Counted from the first letter of the stretch, positions 1 through 8,829 are shown. The stretch is 64,000 nt of DNA from Leptolyngbya sp. FACHB-8 (GCF_014695575.1 NZ_JACJOO010000054.1:1-64000); one strand, 5' to 3'. A program made the numbers and translations. The notes: generated from the sequence alone by a model not told the origin.

Positions 1-105
1 TCAGTCAGAGCTACGATGTATTTCTTTTTTGCCATGCTGTTAAAGGGGGAGACGAGCTTTCATCCATTATCGTTTAGTTACCCCTCAAAATAAAGCTGAC
101 AGACC

Positions 106-208
106 ACTAGTACGCTGCGGCGGAAATCCATCACCTATGTTTTTGTGTAGGGTGCTTCGCACCCTACACAAAAACATAGTTTGCGAACTTAGGCCGCAGC
201 CTACTAGT
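106..208. repeat. MITE-like palindromic element with 16-bp terminal inverted repeats
   Basis: The ends read ACTAGTACGCTGCGGC on the left and GCCGCAGCCTACTAGT on the right, inverted copies with one mismatch. Inside is a perfect hairpin (135-179) with 21-bp arms and a TTC loop. There is no coding capacity, so this looks like a non-autonomous element. Its right end contains the stop codon of the HD-domain gene at 204-206. Confidence 0.75.
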
Positions 209-617
209 GAAGTAACTGGAGCGCTTTTTTATATTTTTCATGTCTTGCAAGATCTTTTTCAGTAATCGTTGCCATCCGGCTTAAATTCATGTTGTCTTTC
301 AAGTCAGCAATTTTAACGGTGGTGGCGATCGCATTCTGCTTCACCCGCTCAATAAAGTCAAAATAATCTTCACCTTCTAATCGCGTTAAAGCCTGAACAG
401 CAGAGGCAACGTCACTCCCAAATTGTCCCTCCAGTTCCTCAAATGTAATGGGAGTATCCTCTAAAGTGTCATGCAAAACCGCAACGATTTTCGTAGTTTC
501 ACCCTCTACTGCATTCATGACCCGTAATGGATGCTGAATATAATCTTCACCGGCTTTGTCAACCTGCCCTGCATGTAGACGAGTCGCTAATTGAATGGCT
601 TGTTCTAGTTTTTGCAT
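204..617 (-). CDS. HD-domain phosphohydrolase, SpoT/MESH1-like
   Basis: A 137-residue protein made of one HD fold. The N-terminal segment ATRLHAGQVDKAGEDYIQHP and the HDTLEDT motif (residues about 49-55) are those of the small alarmone hydrolase (MESH1) and RelA/SpoT hydrolase family, with a further DLKDN motif near residue 105. Family members remove pyrophosphate from (p)ppGpp or act on other nucleotides using a metal ion held by the His and Asp residues; which substrate applies here is unknown. The gene stands alone. Its stop codon falls inside the terminal repeat of the MITE-like element at 106-208, so the last residues may have been altered by insertion. The start is an ATG at 617. Confidence 0.82.
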   Translation of the reverse strand: MQKLEQAIQLATRLHAGQVDKAGEDYIQHPLRVMNAVEGETTKIVAVLHDTLEDTPITFEELEGQFGSDVASAVQALTRLEGEDYFDFIERVKQNAIATTVKIADLKDNMNLSRMATITEKDLARHEKYKKALQLLH

Positions 618-819
618 AACGTGTCTTCAGGTACTCCATGAAATATTGCTTAGAGAAAATAAGTAGCTCAACTGTTCGCTATTTCAAGAGCAATGCGGAT
701 TTTCAACTCGTTTTCTTAAAGATTAGATAAAGACAACTATTTCAATCAATTAAAGGAACTTTTAACAGAGTGTATCTATCAATTACAACAAGTTATTAGC
801 CCTTCAAAGCAACCCGCTT

Positions 820-1884
820 ATGTATCGAGCACTCCTGTTTTCATCAAGATTCATGATTGGCTTATGGATTGTTCTAGTTAGTGCTTTTCTAAGTTTGCTT
901 TTACTCAATGCACCTCGTGTACCCAGCACCCCTTTTGCGAGTTTGGCAATTTCTACAACCGAAAGCTCCGTCATCTATCTACCCAATCCTATTTTTAACT
1001 GCACAGCAACAGACGCACAATTTCAATGTCAAGCCGATGTCCAAAATCAAACACTCAACGTCACATTGCTGAAGGGCTCTGACTATCCATACAACCCCAA
1101 TGTTTGCCGTGCCGAGTATGGGAACCAACTCGTTAGCTGCAAAGACACAGGCATGAACTATGCACCCATTCTGGCAACGATGTATGAACTGACAGGGCTC
1201 CCATTAACTACAGAGCAGCTGCAAGCCATCGAACGCCAATATTGGGGAATTAACACGATTAAGAAATGGGGAGAGATCCGCCTTCTGTGGATCGTGATGG
1301 GGTTGGCTCTCGCGGCTGGAGTCATTTTTGGTCTTTTTGCCTGGCTGCATCCAGGAGGGATCAGCAAAGGCTTTGTCAGTGTGGCCTGTGGGTTCGGCAC
1401 TTACCAAATGGTCTGGAGTGTGTTAGGGCGTTTACCCTACTATGATGCCGTTACCTCTCATGGCCTCACACTCGATACCTGGCATCGGGTACTTCACGGC
1501 GGGGCGATCGCCGTAGGCATCATTACCATCTTGACTACGGCCCTCTTCCTCTGGGAGCGGCTCAACCCCATTGGCGCAGTTCTAGCGGGCATCCTCAGCG
1601 TTCTTGGGATGTTTCAACTGTGTTGGTCCTCCCTCCGCTGGACTTTCGTTCATCTCCCACCCTTCTTTAGCTTGAGTACATCTTCTTCACACGTTGGGTA
1701 TGTGCTGATGTGGGTTTCTATGGCGATCGCCACTATCTTCGCTATTTTCACCGCCGTTCAACTCTGGCAACACAGCCGTCAATCTCTGCAATGGTTCCGC
1801 TGCCTCAGCGGTAGCTTTGGTGGAGTGGCGATCGCCGCGAATGTCCTTATGGCCCTGCTACTCGGACTGGGATACATCGACTAG
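820..1884 (+). CDS. Multi-spanning membrane protein of unknown function with Cys-containing external loop
   Basis: I do not recognise this 354-residue protein. A first membrane segment (about 12-32) is followed by a hydrophilic domain of about 115 residues with four cysteines (FNCTA, FQCQA, NVCRA, VSCKD), spaced to allow two disulfides if it faces the periplasm or lumen. Six or so further hydrophobic segments occupy residues 155-352. The ATG lacks a strong Shine-Dalgarno sequence. It stands alone, upstream of and convergent with dnaN, and is followed by a possible terminator hairpin. Codon use and HIP1 sites match the neighbours, so there is no sign of recent transfer. Confidence 0.6.
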   Translation: MYRALLFSSRFMIGLWIVLVSAFLSLLLLNAPRVPSTPFASLAISTTESSVIYLPNPIFNCTATDAQFQCQADVQNQTLNVTLLKGSDYPYNPNVCRAEYGNQLVSCKDTGMNYAPILATMYELTGLPLTTEQLQAIERQYWGINTIKKWGEIRLLWIVMGLALAAGVIFGLFAWLHPGGISKGFVSVACGFGTYQMVWSVLGRLPYYDAVTSHGLTLDTWHRVLHGGAIAVGIITILTTALFLWERLNPIGAVLAGILSVLGMFQLCWSSLRWTFVHLPPFFSLSTSSSHVGYVLMWVSMAIATIFAIFTAVQLWQHSRQSLQWFRCLSGSFGGVAIAANVLMALLLGLGYID

Positions 1885-1932
1885 AAATTGAAAAGGCAAT
1901 AGCACCAACAGGTTCATTGCTAATTTGGATTT

Positions 1933-2005
1933 AGCTTCTTCATGAAGAGTATTTGCGTACTCTTAGGGTTTGCGTGAAAGCGCTGCCACATGAAGAAGCT
2001 TTTTG
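1933..2005 (+). terminator. Stem-loop with T-run downstream of the 820-1884 gene
   Basis: Arms AGCTTCTTCATG (1933-1944) and CATGAAGAAGCT (1989-2000) are exact inverted repeats followed by TTTTT. A smaller hairpin (GAGTA/TACTC) lies in the loop. The rest of the 310-bp gap to dnaN (1885-2194) shows nothing else apart from a weak stem at 2161-2185 next to the dnaN stop. Confidence 0.5.
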
Positions 2006-2194
2006 TATAGCAGCACTTGCTATCGCTAGCAATTCGTTCTTTCAGAAGATCGAAACCAGAGTAAAACGCTGTTGAAACTGCTAAACGTTCTCTCGAATGT
2101 TGTTGTATCTACAGGCGTTCTTCTGTCTCCAAAGCATTGAGATTAACTAAAGAGCCAGAATCCCAGGATGTTTAACGTCTTGGGACTCTATAGC

Positions 2195-3337
2195 TTAGCT
2201 TCGCACTTGGACAGGCATTACCAAGTAAGTCATTTTCATGCCACCTAAAGGGACGATGATCGAGGGGCTGGTCGATGTATTGAACTGCATCTGAATATCA
2301 GTGGTGTTGAAGGCTTTGAGTCCTTCCAACAGATATTTCACGTTGAAGGCAATTTCCAAGTCATCGCCGGAGACTTGGGCGGGCATCGCTTCTCGACCAC
2401 TGCCAACGTCTGGAGCATCTACAGACAACACAACTTCCTGGGCACCAGAATCAATATTAAATTTGACGATGTTGTTTTTCTGGTCAGCCAAAACTGCGAT
2501 TCGTTCCAGAGAGCTGGTAAAAGCGCGGCGATCGACCGTCATCTGACGTGAGAATTGCCGGGGAATCAGTTGGCGATAGTTAGGATACTGGCCTTCCAGC
2601 AGACGGCTGGTGAGCCGCTGATTTTCCCATTCAAAAATTAATTGCCCCTGGTCAAAGCGAACGGCGATCGCATTTCCCGCACTGTTCATCTGCAACATCC
2701 GCTCTAGCTCTCGCAAGGCTTTACCGGGAACGGTTACATCAAACGTGTCATCTTCACTGACAGCGGCATCCTCCACATTAGGAGTTTGGACAACGGCCAG
2801 TCGGTGGCCATCCGTGGCTGCAAATTCCATACCTTCGGTATCAACCGTCAGGTGAACTCCCGTGAGAACTTGCTTGGCTTCATCGCTACTGGCTGCAAAA
2901 AGAGAACCACGCAATCCTTCGATCAGTGCTTCGACAGGGAGGCTACTGGTACCTTCAGTGTCCGCGATCGTTGGTAATTCTGGATAATCTTCAGCGCCCA
3001 TGCCACGCATCTGATACCGCCCAGAGGTAGAAGTCAGCGTAGCGGTATGCTCGCCAGATTCATCTTCTAGCGTAAGGCTTCCATCGGGAAGGCGCGAAAC
3101 GATGTCTGACAACAGACGAGCTGGAAGCGTTAATTTACCTCCAGTTTCTACCTCAGCGCTAAAACTGGTTTGCACTCCTAAGCTCAAATCAAAACCCGTT
3201 AAACGCACTTGCTGCGTTTCTTCATCCGCTATCAAGAGAATATTCGCAAGAACCGGGTGGCTGGGTCGAGACGGTACGGCGCGGCTAACGAGTGAAAGGT
3301 GGGCGTTGAGATCGCTCTGGGTACAGGTCAGTTTCAT
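2195..3337 (-). CDS. dnaN: DNA polymerase III beta sliding clamp
   Basis: DnaN forms the ring-shaped dimer that tethers DNA polymerase III to its template. The 380-residue length and three-domain layout match the family: the N-terminal MKLTCTQSDLNAHLSLVSRA, the central ATDGHRLAVVQ motif and the C-terminal MPVQVRS end, where the carboxy-terminal MPVR/MPMR-like residues line the protein-binding pocket. The start at 3337 fits the usual N-terminus; an in-frame upstream start would add 33 residues unlike the family. The gene is transcribed away from the DnaA-box cluster at 3511-3706, an arrangement known for cyanobacterial origins such as that of Synechococcus elongatus. Confidence 0.97.
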   Translation of the reverse strand: MKLTCTQSDLNAHLSLVSRAVPSRPSHPVLANILLIADEETQQVRLTGFDLSLGVQTSFSAEVETGGKLTLPARLLSDIVSRLPDGSLTLEDESGEHTATLTSTSGRYQMRGMGAEDYPELPTIADTEGTSSLPVEALIEGLRGSLFAASSDEAKQVLTGVHLTVDTEGMEFAATDGHRLAVVQTPNVEDAAVSEDDTFDVTVPGKALRELERMLQMNSAGNAIAVRFDQGQLIFEWENQRLTSRLLEGQYPNYRQLIPRQFSRQMTVDRRAFTSSLERIAVLADQKNNIVKFNIDSGAQEVVLSVDAPDVGSGREAMPAQVSGDDLEIAFNVKYLLEGLKAFNTTDIQMQFNTSTSPSIIVPLGGMKMTYLVMPVQVRS

Positions 3338-3459
3338 GGAGTGCAAAACCGCGAGGGAAAGAAGAGGTCTGAACGAATCGGTGCAAGCGCGATCGGCTTG
3401 GACGGTGATCTTATCACCCCTGCTTTGCCCGTTCAACGCGATCGCCTGAACGCCTTTCT

Positions 3460-3720
3460 TGATCTGCTTTTGATCAATTTTTTAAAAGACCGGATCGTAG
3501 TAGTAGGGCGTGTGGAAACTGTGGAAAAAGATCGGGGATCAATCAAAAACGCCTGCTCAAGTCTGATCGGGCCTGTGGAAAACTTGTGGAAAACCTAGGG
3601 GTTTATCCACAGGCCAGAAAGCTGAAACTCTTTTTCCACGATCGTTTCACGGTTTTCCACGATCTTCCCCCCAAGATTTCCCCAAAAGATCGTGAGCTTT
3701 TCCACAGATCTTTTTGTAAA
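3460..3720. other. oriC: Probable chromosomal replication origin (oriC): eight DnaA boxes upstream of dnaN
   Basis: Eight matches to the cyanobacterial DnaA box TTTTCCACA or TTATCCACA lie within 200 bp. Four point left, reading TGTGGAAAA or TGTGGAAAC on the given strand, at 3511-3519, 3520-3528, 3574-3582 and 3585-3593. Four point right: TTATCCACA at 3603-3611, TTTTCCACG at 3632-3640 and 3653-3661, and TTTTCCACA at 3698-3706. The groups are inverted about position 3598. An AT-rich run (about 3470-3488) beside the left group is a candidate unwinding region. The remainder of the 745-bp gap 3338-4082 holds no convincing gene. Confidence 0.85.
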
Positions 3721-4082
3721 GTTTCGTAAGTTGGTTGCCAAGGGACGCAATTTCCTAAGGCTAGAGTTCCAATTAATGGCCGCTCTCAACAAATTTCATC
3801 TGTTGGAAGAATCCAATTAACTTCGTTTGGGCAATCAATAAAGCGATCGGCTAATCTGGTCTGTGTGTCTGATGGATGCTGTCGCGATCGCTCGTTTTAG
3901 GCGAACGGCAAGATAATTGGCTAGAAAAAAACTGGGCGCATCATCCCAGCTTTCCTCGGTTGCTTCAGGTGTTTGGGTGGGAATGAGATCGCCCGCTGGC
4001 TTCTACCCAAATCGCCCAATGCTCGGTAAGCTGATGATTGAGGAAAAATGTAACAATTTGTTTCGTCTTCATTCCTCCTGTT

Positions 4083-4403
4083 ATGGCAATACCGTTCATT
4101 CAACCTCGTGCAATGGCTTCCCCAACCGTCACTCCCGATAAGGTTAGCCAAACCGTTAAAAAGACCTATCCTAACTTCAAAGTGATCGTGCTCGACGATG
4201 ACTTCAATACGTTTCAGCACGTCGCCGAATGCTTAATGAAATACATTCCTCAAATGACCAGCGATCGCGCCTGGGAACTGACCAACCAGGTTCACTTCGA
4301 CGGGCAAGCGGTCGTCTGGGTAGGGCCACAAGAACAGGCCGAACTCTACCATCAACAACTCCGCCGCGAGGGGCTGACAATGGCTCCTCTGGAGGCCGCC
4401 TAG
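4083..4403 (+). CDS. clpS: ClpS-family adaptor of Clp protease (ClpS2-like)
   Basis: ClpS proteins deliver N-degron substrates to ClpC/ClpA. The core FKVIVLDDDFNTFQHV, a following helix with the WELTNQVHFDG stretch and WVGPQEQAELYHQQL correspond to the ClpS fold, with the DDD-N loop replacing the usual NDD-N substrate pocket. Cyanobacteria have two ClpS types; the departure from the canonical sequence suggests the cyanobacterial-specific ClpS2 type, which is inference. The start is ambiguous: ATG at 4083 (107 residues) or 4113 (97 residues), since neither has a clear ribosome site. The ClpR/ClpP3 core genes lie about 2 kb away. Confidence 0.8.
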   Translation: MAIPFIQPRAMASPTVTPDKVSQTVKKTYPNFKVIVLDDDFNTFQHVAECLMKYIPQMTSDRAWELTNQVHFDGQAVVWVGPQEQAELYHQQLRREGLTMAPLEAA

Positions 4404-4457
4404 TGCCGCTTATAACTTGTATAGCTGTTGATCAACGGGCTGCTTTGGGTATTGGCC

Positions 4458-4748
4458 ATGCGTAATACCCCTGGCGGCCGCTTGGTCTGGAACCACTCAA
4501 CTCATCTACCCGGCCTCATCCCCATTCTGGAACGCCTGACCCAGGTTGCTGGCATCAGTACCATCACCCCGGCCGTCATCGGTCGGGCCAAAAGCAACAC
4601 GCCCGAACTTAAAATCAAGGTTTCCATCCCCATTCGCGGTGGCTTTAAGTTAATTGCCCGCAAAGGTAAAACCTTCCAAGAAGTATTCGTGTTGACGACG
4701 TTGAACCAGGGAGAGTTAGAAGGGGCGATCGCTCAGGTTTTGGGATAA
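4458..4748 (+). CDS. DUF2103 family protein
   Basis: A 96-residue protein beginning MRNTPGGRLVWNHSTHLPGL, which matches the small DUF2103 family found across cyanobacteria and described as a putative metal-binding protein. The conserved His residues in WNHSTH and the basic region IPIRGGFKLIARKGKT are visible. An in-frame TTG at 4428 would add ten hydrophobic residues that do not look like the family, so the ATG is preferred. It follows the clpS-like gene by 54 bp in the same direction and may be co-transcribed. The biochemical role is unknown. Confidence 0.75.
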   Translation: MRNTPGGRLVWNHSTHLPGLIPILERLTQVAGISTITPAVIGRAKSNTPELKIKVSIPIRGGFKLIARKGKTFQEVFVLTTLNQGELEGAIAQVLG

Positions 4749-4749
4749 G

Positions 4750-4870
4750 GCAGGAGGAAAGATAGGAGGCAGAGGGCAGAGGGAAAAAGGCAAGTATTTT
4801 CAGGTATTGCGCTTAATTTATCCCTCTACCTTTGGCTTTAATCCCTACTTCTACCTCCTGCCCTCTGCCT
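4750..4870. repeat. Purine-rich repeat (GGCAGAGGGCAGAGGG type) with inverted counterpart
   Basis: A purine-rich stretch (4756-4793) made of AGGAGG and GGCAGAGG units is followed after about 60 bp by its complementary pyrimidine stretch CTACCTCCTGCCCTCTGCCT (4851-4870). The two could pair as a long stem. Similar purine-rich intergenic repeats are common in cyanobacteria. No gene is seen. Confidence 0.55.
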
Positions 4871-4987
4871 TATATCATGTCTGGTTAAATGCACATGATA
4901 TAAGGTCAGGGAAAAACGCTGGAGTGCTTGCTAAATCGTCATTGTGCAAAAGTGAGTATTATGTGCATTTAAGGCGACATGATATTA
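4870..4987. repeat. MITE-like element with about 27-bp imperfect terminal inverted repeats
   Basis: The left end begins TTATATCATGTCTGG, continuing TTAAATGCACAT (4870-4896); the right end reads ATGTGCATTTAAGG then CGACATGATATTA (4961-4987), an imperfect inverted copy. The left end also contains its own hairpin, CCTTATATCATGT with ACATGATATAAGG (4868-4905). It is too short to encode a transposase. Confidence 0.6.
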
Positions 4988-5012
4988 GGAGATTTCCAGT
5001 AATGAAATTACC

Positions 5013-5065
5013 CCCAGAATGTTGGTGCTTTGCCCGCGAAGCGGGCAAAGCACCAACATTCTGGG
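5013..5065. terminator. Perfect 25-bp hairpin, GAA loop, between convergent genes
   Basis: Exact inverted arms (5013-5037 and 5041-5065) separated by GAA. It sits between the DUF2103 gene and the end of the J-domain gene, so it could stop transcripts from either side; there is no T-run. Its loop and stem top resemble other palindromes of this window. Confidence 0.5.
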
Positions 5066-5088
5066 TAAATTCTTATGCAGAAACCTCC

Positions 5089-5778
5089 TTACATAATCTC
5101 AATGCCATCAATCCGTCGCATATCCCGATCGACTTCATACCATAAAGTCCGATTGTGGGGGTCGGTGCGCAGAGCTTTGTTGAGGAAGATTTTGGCTTTA
5201 TCAAATTGGCGAGTACTGATCAGGTGGCGGCCCCAACGCTGGTAAACCACGGCCAACCACTGGCGAACTTCGGCGTCCTGGGGAAGGCGTTGGGCAAGAC
5301 CTTCAACGAGGGCGATCGCTCGTGGATACCGTTGTTCCTGGAGCGATCGCTGCAACAGCTCAAAGACCTTTTCCTTCATCTGGTGGTCACTGGCGGACGT
5401 ATTGGGGTCACGCTGCACCACCGGGCGTTTCCGAATACTGCTGGGGGTGGCCGGTTTTACAGCAGGCTGAGCTGAAGTTTTGGGTTGAGCGACTTTAGGC
5501 TGGGCGGCCGCCGTTGACTTTGTGGATTTCGTGTCAGCAGGCTTTGCAGCGGCGGTTGTCTGGGTTTTGCGCCGGGCCTTTAGCACCGAGGGTTGGGCGG
5601 CATCCAGGAGCTTGTGATAGGCGTCTGTGAGCTGAATAAAGGTGTCTTTAGCCTTGACCGAGCCGGGATTCATGTCGGGATGGTAACGACGTGCCAAACG
5701 ACGGTAGGCGGCCTTAATCTCGTCGTAACTGGCCCCTTCCCTTAATCCCAACAGGCGATAGCAATCCGCAAGCTTCAT
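5089..5778 (-). CDS. DnaJ-domain protein with TPR-like C-terminus
   Basis: A 229-residue protein. Residues 1-60 form a J domain with the DIxxAY-like helix EIKAAYRRLARRYHPD including the HPD tripeptide needed to stimulate a DnaK ATPase. A basic, Ala/Lys/Pro-rich linker (about 62-125) follows, then a helical region (about 130-225) with TPR-like repeats (ERYPRAIALVEGLAQRLPQD, TRQFDKAKIFLNKALRTDPH). There is no G/F, zinc-finger or substrate-binding domain, so it is a specialised J protein that probably recruits DnaK to a partner bound by the TPRs. It lies downstream of clpP3 on the same strand, 246 bp away. Confidence 0.88.
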   Translation of the reverse strand: MKLADCYRLLGLREGASYDEIKAAYRRLARRYHPDMNPGSVKAKDTFIQLTDAYHKLLDAAQPSVLKARRKTQTTAAAKPADTKSTKSTAAAQPKVAQPKTSAQPAVKPATPSSIRKRPVVQRDPNTSASDHQMKEKVFELLQRSLQEQRYPRAIALVEGLAQRLPQDAEVRQWLAVVYQRWGRHLISTRQFDKAKIFLNKALRTDPHNRTLWYEVDRDMRRIDGIEIM

Positions 5779-6024
5779 CCAAAAAAGGCAGAATTAATGG
5801 AATTCTGCCACCAGAAACGTAAAAATTAACCGATCTGAACAGAAATTATTGCCATCATTACACGATCGGTAGGGTTTTGGCGTGAGTAGATAGTTGCAGC
5901 ATCGGCAATGGGGATAAGCTGTGGTCAGTCCATGGCCCATTGCCGATTACCAACTTCTACGAAAAAAGATTGGCTTTCACAGGTAGCAACCTGGAAAACC
6001 AATCTTTCGACTATCGATTTAAGA

Positions 6025-6624
6025 TTACCCGTTCTTATCTTCAATCACGCGATCGATCAATCCGTACTGTTGTGCCTCAAAGGCCGACATAAAGTTGTCG
6101 CGATCGGTGTCTTTTTCGATCTGCTCCACCGTTTGGCCGGTGTGCATCGCCATCAACTCATTGAGTTCTTGACGAACTCGTAGAATTTGCTTGGCTTCGA
6201 TTTCGATGTCAGTTGCCTGACGCCGTCCGGTTCCACCTAGAGGCTGGTGGATCATAATGCGGGAGTGGGGCAGGGCCATGCGCTTGCCCTTTGTTCCAGC
6301 GGTGAGCAGGAAGGCTCCCATGGAAGCCGCCAGACCCACGCAGATGGTGATCACTTCTGATTTGATGTGCTGCATGGTGTCGTAGATAGCCATGCCAGCG
6401 GTCACCGAGCCACCGGGAGAGTTGATGTAGATATAAATGGGTTTGTTCTGATCCTCAGAATCGAGGTACAGCATCGACGCGATGATGGAGTTGGCCAGGG
6501 AGTCAGTGACTTCCTGTCCCAGGAAAATGATGCGCTCCTGGCTCAGGCGGGTGTAGATATCAATCCACCGCTCGTAGGTGCTGCCAGGGAGGCGGTAAGG
6601 AACGCTAGGAATACCGATAGGCAT
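6025..6624 (-). CDS. clpP3: ATP-dependent Clp protease proteolytic subunit ClpP3
   Basis: A 199-residue ClpP with the full catalytic triad: Ser101 in AASMGAF, His126 in IMIHQPLGG and Asp176 in DTDRDNFMS. It ends EDKNG and lacks a long propeptide. It lies 156 bp downstream of clpR on the same strand. In cyanobacteria the clpR-clpP3 pair encodes the mixed ClpP3/R core that works with ClpC, and the assignment to ClpP3 rests on this gene order. The clpR-clpP3 gap holds small hairpins (GGCGAAGAATTCGCC and a GGGCGAA/TTCGCCC stem) of unknown role. Confidence 0.93.
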   Translation of the reverse strand: MPIGIPSVPYRLPGSTYERWIDIYTRLSQERIIFLGQEVTDSLANSIIASMLYLDSEDQNKPIYIYINSPGGSVTAGMAIYDTMQHIKSEVITICVGLAASMGAFLLTAGTKGKRMALPHSRIMIHQPLGGTGRRQATDIEIEAKQILRVRQELNELMAMHTGQTVEQIEKDTDRDNFMSAFEAQQYGLIDRVIEDKNG

Positions 6625-6780
6625 GGGTCAGAACCGTGGAGTAGAAGTTTAACGCAGGTTCCAGGTGAGAATTCTGGTCAGGCTAGCGGCCGTCACAGAA
6701 AACCTCTGGCAAAGGCGAAGAATTCGCCCTCTCAAGGGATTCGACAGATGGGGCGAAGGCGATTCGCCCCCGGAACGCTA

Positions 6781-7467
6781 TCAGGTTAATGCGGGAACCG
6801 GCTTGGGAAGCTGTTTAGTGCTTTCCAGAACGCGATCAATCAGACCGTATTCCTTGGCCTCCTGGGGCGTCAGGTACAGCATCCGATCGGTATCCCGGTC
6901 GATCTTCTCGGGATCTTGCCCTGTGTTGCGGGAGAGAATTTCCAACGTAGCGGTTTTGTTGGCAATCACTTCCTTGGCACGGATTTGAATATCCGTCGCT
7001 TGCCCCTGGGCTCCAGTACGTGTCTGGTTGAGCACGATGGTGGCATGGGCGAGGCTAGCGCGGTAGCCCTTTGTACCAGCGGACAGAATCATGGCAGCAG
7101 TACCCATGGCCTGACCGACGCAGATGGTATGAACGGGTGGTTTAATGTAGCTGAGGGTATCGCAGATGGCGAAGGCTTCGGTTTCGTAGCCAATCGCGTC
7201 GCCGTCGTACCAGGAGGTGCCCGTCGAGTTGATGTAGAAAAAGATGGGCTTCTCGGGGTCGTCAAACTGCAAATAGAGCAACTGAGCGATGATCAGTTCC
7301 GTTACATCCACGCCGACGCGCCGCTTCACGTCGTCGGAAGAGAACAGGGGCATCCCCAGGTAGACGATGCGCTCCTTTAACAGAAGAGACGGCAGGTCGG
7401 GCGGCGGCGTCCGATAAGATGCTTCGCCATAATAGGTGGACTGAACGGCCTTAATGGGTGAATCCAT
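6781..7467 (-). CDS. clpR: ClpR, catalytically inactive ClpP paralogue
   Basis: A 228-residue ClpP-fold subunit that has lost the protease triad: the Ser position is Gly122 (VGQAMGTAA), the His position is Asn147 (VLNQTRTG), and the Asp position is Met in DTDRMLYL. This is the hallmark of cyanobacterial and plastid ClpR, which assembles with ClpP3. The start MDSPIKAVQSTYYGEASYR at 7467 matches the family length; a start at 7599 would overrun the divergent gene. The PPPDLPSLLLKERIVYLG segment is typical. It shares a 94-bp divergent promoter region with the VWA gene. Confidence 0.93.
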   Translation of the reverse strand: MDSPIKAVQSTYYGEASYRTPPPDLPSLLLKERIVYLGMPLFSSDDVKRRVGVDVTELIIAQLLYLQFDDPEKPIFFYINSTGTSWYDGDAIGYETEAFAICDTLSYIKPPVHTICVGQAMGTAAMILSAGTKGYRASLAHATIVLNQTRTGAQGQATDIQIRAKEVIANKTATLEILSRNTGQDPEKIDRDTDRMLYLTPQEAKEYGLIDRVLESTKQLPKPVPALT

Positions 7468-7561
7468 ATGCAAATGTTGCAGTTTAGCGTTGCAGTTGCC
7501 TGAAACAGGGATATTCTTTCTACCATAGTAGCGTGAAGCTGAGATGTGGTAGGAGCGCGGC

Positions 7562-8806
7562 ATGAGAGTGGGTGTACAGGCGGTGTTGAGCGATCCCAAT
7601 TTAGATGCAGCTCAACCCAGTAACCAGCGACAATTGGCAGTGTCCATTTCGGCGATCGCAGAACCCAGTAGCCGCACGGCTCCCCTGAATCTGTGTCTGA
7701 TCCTCGATCATAGTGGATCCATGGCGGGCCGACCGTTAGAAACGGTGAAGCAGGCCGCTCATCGGATTGTGGAGAAGTTATCTCCGGGCGATCGCATTTC
7801 CATTGTGGTGTTCGACCACAAGGCCAAAGTGCTGGTGCCCAACCAGTACGTCGAAAGCCCTTCAGGAATTAAGGTTCAAATTAATAAACTCACTCCCAGC
7901 GGCGGCACTGCCATTGATGAAGGGATGCGTTTGGGAATTGAAGAACTGGCGAAAGCCAAAAAAGATACGATTTCCCAGGCATTGCTGCTGACAGATGGGG
8001 AGAACGAGCATGGCGACAACGATCGCTGTTTCAAATTAGCGGAGCTGGCCGCTAACTACAACCTTACGCTGAACACCCTGGGCTTTGGTGACCACTGGAA
8101 CCAGGACGTTTTGGAACGGATTGCCGATGCAGCGGGCGGTACTCTGGCCTATATCCAGCGTCCTGAAGACGCTGTATCAGAGTTTGGCCGTCTGTTTGAA
8201 CGAATGCAGTCTGTGGCGTTGACCAATGCCTACCTGATGCTGCAACTCATGCCAAACGTGCGGCTGGCGGAAATGAAGCCCCTGGCCCAGGTGGTGCCCG
8301 ATACTGTCGAGCTAACCCCTACCCGTGAAGGTTCCAACTTGTTGGTACGTTTGGGAGATTTGATGGTCGATTCCCCCCGTGTTGTATTGGCAAACCTGTA
8401 TGCCGGTGGCTTATCCGAAGGAACGCACCCACTGGCGGCAGTTCGAGTGCGCTACGATGACCCGTCTCAAAACCGGGAAGGGTTGCTCTCGGAGCCGATT
8501 ACGATTTCTGCGAATGCCTTAACGGCCTATCAACCTGCGCCCGAACCGGCTGTGCAACAACATGTGCTGGCCCTGGCAAAGTACCGCCAAACCCAGATTG
8601 CCGAGACCAAGCTGCAACAGGGCGATCGCACCGGAGCGGCTACCATGCTCCAGACTGCCGCCAAAACAGCCCTACAGATGGGCGACCAGAATGCGGCGAC
8701 GGTGTTACAAGAAAACGCAACCCGTTTGCAATCCGGGGAGAACCTATCGGAGAGCGATCGCAAGAAAACCCGTCTCGTCTCTAAAACCATGCTTCAGGGC
8801 CCATAG
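7562..8806 (+). CDS. VWA-domain protein with intact MIDAS
   Basis: A 414-residue soluble protein. A von Willebrand A domain (about 40-215) has the metal-ion-dependent adhesion site Asp49-x-Ser51-x-Ser53 (LILDHSGSM), a Thr in SGGTAIDEG and LLTDGENEHGD. The C-terminal half contains a beta-rich segment and a helical tail rich in Ala/Gln (about 330-400) that may bind partners. There is no signal peptide or membrane anchor, so it acts in the cytoplasm. Proteins with this layout are common in cyanobacteria without a defined role. It is divergent from clpR. Confidence 0.85.
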   Translation: MRVGVQAVLSDPNLDAAQPSNQRQLAVSISAIAEPSSRTAPLNLCLILDHSGSMAGRPLETVKQAAHRIVEKLSPGDRISIVVFDHKAKVLVPNQYVESPSGIKVQINKLTPSGGTAIDEGMRLGIEELAKAKKDTISQALLLTDGENEHGDNDRCFKLAELAANYNLTLNTLGFGDHWNQDVLERIADAAGGTLAYIQRPEDAVSEFGRLFERMQSVALTNAYLMLQLMPNVRLAEMKPLAQVVPDTVELTPTREGSNLLVRLGDLMVDSPRVVLANLYAGGLSEGTHPLAAVRVRYDDPSQNREGLLSEPITISANALTAYQPAPEPAVQQHVLALAKYRQTQIAETKLQQGDRTGAATMLQTAAKTALQMGDQNAATVLQENATRLQSGENLSESDRKKTRLVSKTMLQGP

Positions 8807-8829
8807 AGAGCTTATTGAGCGAAGGATAA

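Noticed and set aside
6367-6789. 140-codon open frame opposite clpP3
   Set aside because: It is antisense to a clear ClpP and has no family features; open frames opposite GC-rich genes are expected.
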